This document shows, one piece after another, positions 1 to 5,353 of a stretch of DNA of 8,593 nucleotides. The DNA comes from an uncultured Lachnospiraceae bacterium (lineage in GTDB: Bacteria; Bacillota; Clostridia; Lachnospirales; Lachnospiraceae). The stretch is taken from assembly GCA_934371475.1 (NCBI GenBank), contig CAKRNX010000095.1, positions 1-8,593 on the forward strand, in the 5' to 3' direction. The first letter of the stretch is position 1; each line of letters starts with the position of its first letter. A model generated the notes under the pieces. That model worked only from the letters and a program-made list of their open reading frames with translations, had not been told where the DNA came from and made no database searches. The position numbers and the translations under genes were made by a program.

Positions 1-211
1 CACCGCAGGCGCGCTCTTCCTCGCTGAGGCTGGCGATTTTAATATACGCGCCGCGCACCTTGAACGAGCCGGTGTTCTGCAAATCCTCGGTTTTCAGATA
101 AATCTGGCTGTGCTCGTCGGAAAGCGTCTTGAACTGCACAAGACCCGTCCGCTGAGCCACGCCCTTGAGGCGCTCGCGCGCTTCCAGAATCATGCCAAGC
201 GTAAATGCCAT
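1..211 (-). CDS. ilvA: Threonine ammonia-lyase (threonine dehydratase), N-terminal fragment cut by window edge
   Basis: Only the first 70 codons are present; the gene continues past position 1. The product would be the PLP-dependent enzyme that deaminates threonine to 2-oxobutanoate, either for isoleucine synthesis or for threonine breakdown. The diagnostic motif is TGSFKVRGA at about residues 46-54, where the Lys of SFKxRGA is the one that binds PLP in this family. It is preceded by a typical YLKTEDLQ stretch. The ATG at 209-211 is chosen because a GGGGAG ribosome binding site lies 7 bases upstream. The gene starts 19 bases after the stop of the upstream FakA-middle-like gene, so the two probably form an operon. 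The fragment is roughly 60% G+C with many GCG and CGC codons, clearly above its neighbour. The biosynthetic form (ilvA) and the catabolic form (tdcB) cannot be told apart because the C-terminal region is outside the window. A related PLP fold-II lyase is less likely. Confidence 0.85.
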   Translation of the reverse strand, partial: MAFTLGMILEARERLKGVAQRTGLVQFKTLSDEHSQIYLKTEDLQNTGSFKVRGAYIKIASLSEEERACG

Positions 212-230
212 CGCTTTTCTCCCCTGTTTT

Positions 231-482
231 TCAGCCTTTCAGCCCTCTGGACTGACGGTCCATATCTTCCACTACGATATCATAAATCTCTCCCAGCGTA
301 GCGCAGTATTCCAGCACCTGCCACGGTTCATTCGTATGGAAATGAATCTTAATCAGTTCATCATCTCCCACTGCCAGCAGGCAGTCTCCCTTAAAATGCT
401 CTGTAAAATAATCGCTGATCTCATCCTCGTCCAGTCCCTGGCCTTCAATCAGCAGCTGTGTGTCATACTTATATTCCAACAT
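231..482 (-). CDS. Stand-alone FakA/YloV middle-domain-like small protein (83 aa)
   Basis: The 83-residue product resembles the segment of FakA/YloV (the DAK2-type fatty acid kinase subunit) that lies between the N-terminal Dak2 nucleotide-binding domain and the C-terminal FakB-interacting domain. The shared pattern is LLIEG near residue 10, GDCLLAVGDDELIKIHFHTNEP in the middle (FakA-like GDS-VVGDDDLIKVHVHTNDP), then VLEY, GEI and the ending VEDM near the C-terminus. The HxH pair of the family is kept as HFH. From memory, FakA also has a functional Cys near the start of this domain (consensus YCTEF); here that place reads YDTQL, so the Cys is replaced by Asp. There is no kinase or FakB-binding domain, so it cannot be a fatty acid kinase alone. 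The ATG at 480-482 has GGAGGG seven bases upstream. The frame is open up to 620, but that extension has no ribosome binding site and would begin at the predicted transcript 5' end. It is probably co-transcribed with the lyase gene. Function is unknown. Confidence 0.72.
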   Translation of the reverse strand: MLEYKYDTQLLIEGQGLDEDEISDYFTEHFKGDCLLAVGDDELIKIHFHTNEPWQVLEYCATLGEIYDIVVEDMDRQSRGLKG

Positions 483-626
483 AATATTTCCCTCCGTCAT
501 ATTTTTTATGTGCAGCTCGCACAAAAAGAAACGCACTTCCGGATATACCAAAATGCCCGTCATTTGATTCTGGCACATCGTTTCCGGTATGCACCTCTCC
601 GATGTTTTTACGTCAGCCATCGCATC
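483..626 (-). promoter_or_regulatory. Long, possibly structured 5' leader of the FakA-like/ilvA operon
   Basis: The leader predicted from the promoter at 633-661 is about 140 bases, longer than the ribosome binding site needs. On the minus strand it holds several possible stems: ACATCG paired with CGATGT, ATACC with GGTAT enclosing TGCC/GGCA, and a hairpin TGTGC-GAGCT-GCACA flanked by T-rich and A-rich arms just upstream of the GGAGGG site. I do not recognise a named riboswitch, T-box or amino-acid attenuator. The frame is open through much of the leader, so part of it could instead be an N-terminal extension without a good start. Confidence 0.25.
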
Positions 627-632
627 AGGGAC

Positions 633-661
633 AGTATATCACATCTGATTATGCTTATCCA
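633..661 (-). promoter_or_regulatory. Putative sigma-A promoter for the FakA-like/ilvA operon
   Basis: On the minus strand a -35 TGGATA (656-661) is followed after exactly 17 bases by TATACT (633-638), which differs from TATAAT at one position and has an extended -10 TG one base upstream. It lies between the terminator of the secreted-protein gene and the FakA-like gene, so it would separate the two units. Transcription would start near 626. Confidence 0.55.
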
Positions 662-705
662 GAACAGACAATACATTCCTTTTCTCAAGTGGAAGATTAC
701 GAATC

Positions 706-748
706 AAAAAATCAGCACATCAGACCTGTCGTCTAATATGCTGATTTT
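706..748 (-). terminator. Rho-independent terminator of the secreted-protein gene
   Basis: On the minus strand AAAATCAGCA (739-748) pairs with TGCTGATTTT (708-717), and inside it AGAC pairs with GTCT. The 3' arm runs into six T residues (706-711). It lies about 70 bases beyond the stop at 816. The outer arms are symmetric, so weak bidirectional action is possible. Confidence 0.75.
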
Positions 749-815
749 ATACACGGACAAAACTTACTGAACCTGTTTCATCTCATCCGCCATATTCTGT
801 TTGTATTCTTTTCTT

Positions 816-1394
816 TTAGTTTGCTGCTGCCTCGGTCTCTACAGTCTCCGTCGGTCTCAGAGTAGACAGAATGTCCGCTGCTAATGTAACAATATCTTCG
901 TCTCTCGGTCCTACCTGTACGCTGTACATAATGCCGTTGTCATCCAGGAATGCCGCTCCATAAGAATCGTCAGTCTCAAATGCAACAACAGAAATACCGT
1001 TTATGATGCCCTTCTGCACATCTTCGCATCCGCCATCTGTTACTTCATCGAATACCTGCTGCAGATCACAGTCCTTGCCTACATCAGTAGCTGATACGAC
1101 CAGTGCCATGTTCTGATCCGCGCCATCCGGTGCCTTTACCTCGTAAATAATGTCGTTTTCCGCATCTTCATCTGATACTTCCAGCACATCCCAGTCGCTG
1201 GGCAGATACAGTGAAAATCCTGCCTCAAAATTTACCCATGTTCCCTCGTAAGTATCAAAGTCTGCCATGTCTACGGTCACTTCCGGAATTGTCTCGGACT
1301 CTGCTTCTGTCTGAGCCTCTGTTGCCATTGCGCTGAAAGCGCCGCCAAATACCATCATTCCTGCCATTGTCAGTGCAAGTAATCTTTTTTTCAT
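816..1394 (-). CDS. Small acidic secreted protein of unknown function
   Basis: The 192-residue product starts with a clear Sec signal peptide: KKR, a hydrophobic core to about residue 22, and a likely cut after AMA at residue 24. There is no lipobox Cys and no LPxTG sorting signal, so it is probably released or held by interactions. The mature part is strongly acidic. A Thr/Glu-rich linker (residues 25-38) leads to a compact domain (about 45-180) beginning with an aromatic FEAGFSLYLPSDWDV stretch. This beginning is reminiscent of PsbP/Mog1-type secreted domains (F-xx-P-xx-W), but that is only an impression. Two Cys (109 and 123) could form a disulfide. The last residues repeat the Thr/Glu/Ala-rich composition. 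The ATG is preceded by AGG about 9 bases upstream within an A/G-rich tract. It is monocistronic, with a candidate promoter at 1472-1500 and a terminator at 706-748. I do not recognise a specific family. Confidence 0.85.
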   Translation of the reverse strand: MKKRLLALTMAGMMVFGGAFSAMATEAQTEAESETIPEVTVDMADFDTYEGTWVNFEAGFSLYLPSDWDVLEVSDEDAENDIIYEVKAPDGADQNMALVVSATDVGKDCDLQQVFDEVTDGGCEDVQKGIINGISVVAFETDDSYGAAFLDDNGIMYSVQVGPRDEDIVTLAADILSTLRPTETVETEAAAN

Positions 1395-1471
1395 CCTTTT
1401 TTACCTAATTCCTTTCTCCGTTTCAGGTGCGTGTTTAAAATCTGTCCATGTGATACAAAAACATATCTTAA

Positions 1472-1500
1472 TATTTATCAGATTTTCTGTTCTTTTTCAA
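1472..1500 (-). promoter_or_regulatory. Candidate promoter of the small secreted-protein gene
   Basis: On the minus strand TTGAAA (1495-1500) is followed by a 17-base spacer and TAAATA (1472-1477), with TG in the extended -10 position. The -10 hexamer is a weak match (3 of 6), so other start sites in this A/T-rich stretch, such as one near a TATAAA at about 1550, are possible. The 5' leader would be about 70 bases. Confidence 0.35.
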
Positions 1501-1644
1501 CCATTTCTGTCTGATTTGTACTTTTTTTGAAGATTGTACCCGGACAGCAGTTTTATATTAGCACAACTGTACTGCAAATTTGTTCCGGCCGTCCCAAAAC
1601 GATTGACCCTGACAATATATACTCTGACGGAGGATCTTCATTCT

Positions 1645-1693
1645 GCAGGCTCCGGTTTTCCGTGAAATGAAAACTGAAATTTACACAGCCTGC
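1645..1693 (-). other. Two-tier inverted repeat downstream of the response regulator
   Basis: Within the 336-base gap between the response regulator stop and the secreted-protein gene, GCAGGCT (1645-1651) is the exact reverse complement of AGCCTGC (1687-1693). Inside it, GTTTTC (1655-1660) matches GAAAAC (1669-1674). The two stems nest into one hairpin starting about 40 bases after the regulator stop. No T-tract follows on the minus strand, so it is not a classical intrinsic terminator. It may protect the mRNA end or be a protein-binding site. I see nothing else in this gap except the promoter candidate. Confidence 0.45.
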
Positions 1694-1730
1694 GCCGGAC
1701 GCTCTCACCAAAAGTTATGCAGCGTAACGT

Positions 1731-2486
1731 CTACAGCTCTGATTTCTCTGATTTTCCGTATGAGAACTGCACTTCGCCTCTCCGCCACACAGCAGGCGTC
1801 ACTCCATATTTCTTTGAAAAATTCGCAACAAAATGGCCGGTATCCCGATACCCGATCCGTCCTGCCACATCTGCCACCGAACAGGCCGGATCTTTCAGCA
1901 ATTCTCTGGCTTCTTTCATGCGCACATCTGTTAGATATTCTACAAAATTCATCCCTGTTTCTTTCTTAAACAATGCGGAAAAATAATTGGGACTGATGAA
2001 AAAATGCTCTGAGATACTTTCCAGTGTAATCTTTTCTCCATAATGTTCCCTGATATATCCGCAGGCATTGCACACCAGCCCGGATGGCAGCTTCTGTTCT
2101 CCCTGATCCTGCGACGCTCTGCGCACAATCTCTCCGAGTACCTGGTTTAACTCTTTTTTCTCCACCGGCTTTGGCAGAAAATCTTCCACTCCCAGACGCA
2201 TTGCCTGCCTGGCATAAGTAAAATCCGCATAGGCGCTCGTAATGACAAACCTAGGCTTCTGTCCCATTTCCAGCGTTTTTGCTATAATCTCAAGGCCGCT
2301 GTATCTGGGCATCCGGATATCTGTAATCACCAGCTGCGGCTTCTTTTCCCTGATCAGTTCCAGAAGGCTGTTTCCGTCCCTGGCCTCGCCCTCCAGCGTC
2401 AGTCCCAGCCCTTCCCAGTCAATCTGCTTTTTCAGCACAACCAGTGCCATCTTCTCATCATCCGCTATCACTGTTTTCATATTCAT
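1731..2486 (-). CDS. YesN-type response regulator (receiver plus AraC-family DNA-binding domain)
   Basis: The 251-residue cytoplasmic transcription regulator should be phosphorylated by the kinase encoded upstream. The receiver domain (about 4-125) has the acidic pair D9-D10, phospho-acceptor D56 in ITDIRMP, the switch Thr83/Ser84 in FVITSAY, and K106 in FLPKPV, so all receiver key residues are present. A linker leads to an AraC-type double helix-turn-helix (about 145-240) with the family hallmarks SPNYFSALFKKETG, FVEYL and IGYRDTGHFVANFSKKYGVTP. The chosen ATG has GGGGAG 5 bases upstream; an ATG two codons later, 11 bases from the same site, is a possible alternative. It is the last gene of the sensor operon and is intact, whereas its kinase is frameshifted. 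The target genes are unknown; regulators of this type usually act on nearby sugar uptake or utilisation genes, none of which is visible here. Confidence 0.93.
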   Translation of the reverse strand: MNMKTVIADDEKMALVVLKKQIDWEGLGLTLEGEARDGNSLLELIREKKPQLVITDIRMPRYSGLEIIAKTLEMGQKPRFVITSAYADFTYARQAMRLGVEDFLPKPVEKKELNQVLGEIVRRASQDQGEQKLPSGLVCNACGYIREHYGEKITLESISEHFFISPNYFSALFKKETGMNFVEYLTDVRMKEARELLKDPACSVADVAGRIGYRDTGHFVANFSKKYGVTPAVWRRGEVQFSYGKSEKSEL

Positions 2487-2593
2487 GTAAACTCCCCATT
2501 TTCTTTTGCTGTCTGCTCCACAACCAGGGCATATTTTTTAAACATCTCATAAGCTGTGAATTCCAGCCTTACATTCTGAGAAGCAGCGGCATC
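2483..2593 (-). other. Protein-like open frame bridging the kinase end and the regulator start (possible lost kinase C-terminus)
   Basis: The gap between the annotated kinase stop (2569-2571) and the regulator ATG (2486) is open for 36 codons in another frame. It reads as a helix-like, protein-looking tail containing EFTAYEMFKKYALVVEQ and NGEFT, and ends in a TGA that overlaps the regulator start as ATGA. Such a 4-base overlap is a common coupling arrangement for kinase and regulator genes. No credible start codon with a ribosome binding site lies inside, so I read it as a possible C-terminal part of the kinase moved out of frame by one lost base near 2575-2595. A stretch this short could also be open by chance. 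Confidence 0.3.
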
Positions 2594-4009
2594 TCAAAAC
2601 AGATCCTTGTGCATACCATCGGCTCACTCTCTACCTGACAGCTTACCTGTTCTCCTGCATTCCCGTTCTGCCACGCCTGATCAAGATAAAAGCTTCGGAT
2701 CCTCTGGTACGTATTGACAATGCCGATCCCTTTCGCGTCATCATATTCTTCCGCATTGTTCAGATTTTCCCTGATCTGCGCCAGTTTTTCCGGCTCCATG
2801 CCCGCCCCGTTATCCTCTACAGAAAGTGCCAGCCGATCGCCCCGGATACAGGCCCGGATCACAATCCGCGTTGTGCGCTCCCAGGACATCATGCCGTATT
2901 CCAGCGCATTCTCACACAGCGGCTGCAAAATCATGGACGGCACAATGGCGTCCTTACATGCTTCCTGGATCTCCAGTTCTGTCACAAATCTGTCCTCAAA
3001 CCGTTCTTTCTGGATCTCCATGTAATCCATGGCGTGACCCAGCTCTTCTTCCAGACGCACCGCCTTGTCCAGATATTCCAGTGCATACCGCAGATACTTT
3101 GCCGTCTTGATCAGCATTTCTGTCGTCCGCTCCGCATCCTCTTCCACTGCCAGCCCGGCAATCAGATTCAGCGTGTTGAACATAAAGTGAGGATTGACTC
3201 TGGACTGAAGCAGGCGCAGTTTTGTAACCGCCAGCCGCTTTTCCAGTTCCCCCTGTTTCTTCAGCATATCATAACTCTGATTATTCGTCTCCAGCATCTG
3301 ATAAAATGCATTGTTCAGAATATCCAGCTCATCCTCAATATTCTCCCGGTACCGCATCTCAATCATCCGATTCCCGCCTGTAACTTCCTGCGCCTGCTCC
3401 GTCAGTTCCCGGATTGGCCGCACAATCCGATGACCGATCCGTCCGATCCATCCCACCAGAAATACAATAATCGCCGCGCCCACACCCACAGCCCCCGCAT
3501 TGAGGATCCGGCGCGTCCGTTCCAGCTTCGTCAGGCTGGCATCCAGGTAGTTCTGCATCATCTGATACAGCGTATGGTAAAGCCCGTCAGAAATTTCCTT
3601 ATATTCTTTCAGACTGTGATACCTCCGTATCCGCATCGCTCCCCAGCAGATCCTCCGCTGTCCGGACATATTTTCCGGTAATAATCTGAAGATCCTGCAG
3701 CTGACTCTGTCCTGCCGCATCATGTATGATCTGCGCATCGCTCTCCAGTTCCTCGATCAGCGCCGCCGCGTCTTCCCGGTCCTTCTGTACCGGCGTCTGC
3801 GCATAGCGGTACAGCACCCGGTCCGCCTCCTGCAGCACATTCCAGTATCTGGCGAAACAGTTGTACTCCATCCAGACTCTTGTACTCGCCGACTGAAAGA
3901 TTGCTGCCAGCAGCTGTGTCATGGCAAATACCGCAATCATTCCCACAGCCAGCGCAATACTGTAGTGGCGGATCCTTTTCTGGATTGACAGAACTTTTTC
4001 TTTATTCAT
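2569..4009 (-). pseudogene. YesM/LytS-type sensor histidine kinase, disrupted by a frameshift
   Basis: Two overlapping frames together make one membrane sensor kinase of about 479 residues. The first (from 4009, stop at 3599) encodes a cytoplasmic start, TM1 (about 18-38) and an extracellular helical domain. The second (open from about 3738 to the stop at 2569) continues with the rest of that domain, TM2 (about 170-190), a HAMP linker (RPIRELT), the His_kinase dimerisation motif VNPHFMFNTLN with the phospho-acceptor His, then an HATPase_c domain with N-box PLCENALEYG, DNGAGM and GIGIVN. Removing one G of the GG at 3622-3623 would join them as ...SDADTE-YHSLKEYKEIS..., a smooth junction. The start ATG at 4007-4009 has GGAGG 8 bases upstream and overlaps the upstream binding-protein gene by 8 bases. 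As written, the kinase domain would not be made: no ribosome binding site or ATG offers restart near the junction. A true mutation and a sequencing error cannot be told apart here. Confidence 0.85.
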
Positions 4010-4976
4010 TCTGTACTCCTCCCACATCATCCGCCTCTACAATTCTGCCCGGCACCGCAATCTCACTTCCTGCCAGCTCACTGGTTCCTTCCTTCTTTAT
4101 TTCTTTCAGGAATCCTGCTACCTGGCGGCCAATCCCGTCCGTATCCTGTTCAATCACCGCGTCAATCCCGCCCTGTTTCATCTCCTGCTGCACCTGCTCC
4201 ACCAGATCATAGCAGATCACATAGACATCATCCGTCCTTCCCTGCTCAAGCAGCACTCTGGACGCCGTGATCCCGGAAGCCGAATCCAGACAGTAGATCA
4301 GATTCATGTCTGGATTTTCACTCATATAGTCCCTGACCCGCTGCATGGCCTCCAGGCCGTTGGAGGTACAGATCTGCTCCGGCAGAACTGTCATTCCCTC
4401 CTGTCTGGCCGCTTCCTGCTCAAATCCCACCTGCCGCTCTTTTCTGCTGGCGGAGATTGTCCCGCCGCGAAACGATGTCGCCAGCACCCCTGCCTGATAC
4501 TCCGCCACCCGCTCTGCGCCAAGCTGCGCCGCCCTGACTCCCATCTCACGGTTATCCGTTCCGATCCAGGCACTGTTCTCATAAGACGAAGGCTGTCCGT
4601 CCACGACAATTACAAAGATATGATTTTCCTGCAGCAGTTCCAAAATATCCGGATCTAGATCCTCCGGCAGATCCGAGAGAATCATGACATCCATATCCAG
4701 GGCAGCGGCGGTCTCCACCTTATATTCCAGTGATTCGTACAGATCTGTTGAAAGCGAATAGACACTCAGGGAAATCTCTTTATCTCCCTCCAGATTTTTC
4801 TGCAGACTCTCCGTCACATAAAAGATCGTGCTGCTGACACCATTGACGCTGGAATAAAAAGAGATGCACCGCAGCGGCTCTCCGGACTGTGCCGCTATGG
4901 AAATATTCATGTTACCGCTGCCCGCAAGTAACATCCCTGCCAGCAGCCAGGCGGCTGTTTTGCTTCCCCGTTTCAT
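4002..4976 (-). CDS. Extracytoplasmic sugar-binding-like sensor protein (periplasmic-binding-protein fold) of a three-component system
   Basis: The 324-residue product has a signal sequence (about 1-29, core AAWLLAGMLLAG, possible cut after SIAA) and a Peripla_BP_4-like two-lobe domain. Family marks are MDVMILSDLPED (about 94-105), the strand FVIVVDGQP, WIGTDNREMG (about 137-146), the second-lobe LIYCLDSASGITASRVL (about 226-242), and IDAVIEQDTDGIG (about 271-283). The expected ligand is a sugar or similar small molecule, not deducible from sequence. No ABC permease or ATPase gene is adjacent; instead a YesM-type kinase follows with an 8-base overlap, then a YesN regulator. This is the layout of XylFII-LytS-YesN systems, where the binding protein signals to the kinase rather than feeding a transporter. 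The lipobox-like LLAGS (16-20) has Ser where a lipoprotein needs Cys, so it may be secreted or held by an uncleaved signal anchor. The start at 4974-4976 is chosen for GGAGG about 10 bases upstream; the upstream ATG at 5036 has no such site. Confidence 0.88.
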   Translation of the reverse strand: MKRGSKTAAWLLAGMLLAGSGNMNISIAAQSGEPLRCISFYSSVNGVSSTIFYVTESLQKNLEGDKEISLSVYSLSTDLYESLEYKVETAAALDMDVMILSDLPEDLDPDILELLQENHIFVIVVDGQPSSYENSAWIGTDNREMGVRAAQLGAERVAEYQAGVLATSFRGGTISASRKERQVGFEQEAARQEGMTVLPEQICTSNGLEAMQRVRDYMSENPDMNLIYCLDSASGITASRVLLEQGRTDDVYVICYDLVEQVQQEMKQGGIDAVIEQDTDGIGRQVAGFLKEIKKEGTSELAGSEIAVPGRIVEADDVGGVQNE

Positions 4977-5145
4977 CCTGTTCTTTCCTCCGTATCCCTC
5001 ATCTATTTCTCTATCAAACAACTTTCTCCATCTCATAGAATATGTCGTATTATTTTACTTATGATTTTTCAAATTTTCTTTTATTTTTACACAGGAGGAC
5101 ATACTTCAGTCTATCCCCATTTATAATGCGGATATCAGATGTGAG

Positions 5146-5191
5146 ATGCCGCGCACCTCGCAGCAAAAATGCTGGAGCATTCTTGAATTTT
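5146..5191 (-). repeat. Dispersed hairpin repeat, copy A
   Basis: This 46-base stretch aligns without gaps to 7877-7922, with 35 identical positions by my count, including a perfect 15-base block GCATTCTTGAATTTT. On the minus strand it reads AAAATTCAAGAATGC, then a small hairpin (AATGC-tcca-GCATT), then a second hairpin GAGGTGC-gcg-GCATCTC that is closed by a G-U pair only in minus-strand RNA and reaches a few bases beyond the aligned block (to 5143). Both copies lie in minus-strand intergenic sequence downstream of a gene. Confidence 0.6.
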
Positions 5192-5201
5192 GTTATAACA
5201 C

Positions 5202-5260
5202 AAATACAGGGAATATCCCTGCAATTATGCAAGAGAAGATACTCCCTGTCTGTATTTTTT
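5202..5260. terminator. Long hairpin downstream of the esterase, with T-tract on the plus strand
   Basis: AAATACAGGGAATATC (5202-5217) pairs with GATACTCCC (5238-5246) and, after a 4-base bulge, TGTATTT (5251-5257). The loop holds a smaller TGCA/TGCA pairing. A run of T follows on the plus strand (5255-5260). On the minus strand, in the direction of the esterase transcript, only a weak T-rich stretch follows. It probably ends esterase transcription and stops antisense reading into that gene. The rest of the gap down to 4977 is A/T-rich, with no promoter I can place with confidence, although the sensor operon must be transcribed from it. Confidence 0.5.
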
Positions 5261-5353
5261 AAATCTGTCGCTTAAATTGCAATTTTGCTTCCAGCTCGGT
5301 CAATTGCGATTGTTTTTCATTTTGCCGGAGTTTTTCAGAAACACTCTGACTTC
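5259..5353 (-). other. Possible gene remnant: coiled-coil-like open frame after the esterase stop
   Basis: Directly after the esterase stop, another minus-strand frame reads through to a TAA at 5259-5261 and encodes a charged, Gln/Glu/Lys-rich amphipathic stretch (VSEKLRQNEKQSQLTELEAK, then LQFKRQI). It resembles the C-terminal coiled coil of a regulator, for example MerR-like, or of a structural protein. No start codon with a ribosome binding site is present, and upstream the frame overlaps the esterase gene. It could be the decayed 3' end of a lost gene or a chance open frame. Confidence 0.25.

Noticed and set aside
483..620. Longer N-terminus for the FakA-like protein (ATG at 620)
   Set aside because: That ATG has no ribosome binding site and lies only a few bases from the predicted transcription start, while the ATG at 482 has GGAGGG at ideal distance and matches the domain start.
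165..770. Plus-strand open frame of 201 codons
   Set aside because: It runs antisense over the lyase start, the FakA-like gene and two regulatory regions, has no ribosome binding site, and gives a low-complexity His/Ile/Leu-rich product with no family pattern.
1645..1693. Nested hairpin as intrinsic terminator of the sensor operon
   Set aside because: No T-tract follows the stem on the minus strand; it is listed only as an inverted repeat.
3599..3640. Programmed +1 frameshift site like that of prfB
   Set aside because: There is a GGAGG, but it lies too far from the in-frame stop and no slippery CUU-UGA-like codon pair is present, so a mutation or sequence error is simpler.
3034..3681. Plus-strand open frame of 215 codons
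   Set aside because: It is a mirror of the histidine kinase gene; the His/Pro/Gln-rich product is typical of antisense shadow frames.
4977..5036. Longer N-terminus for the sugar-binding protein (ATG at 5036)
   Set aside because: It has no ribosome binding site and would bury the signal peptide behind a charged stretch of 20 residues.
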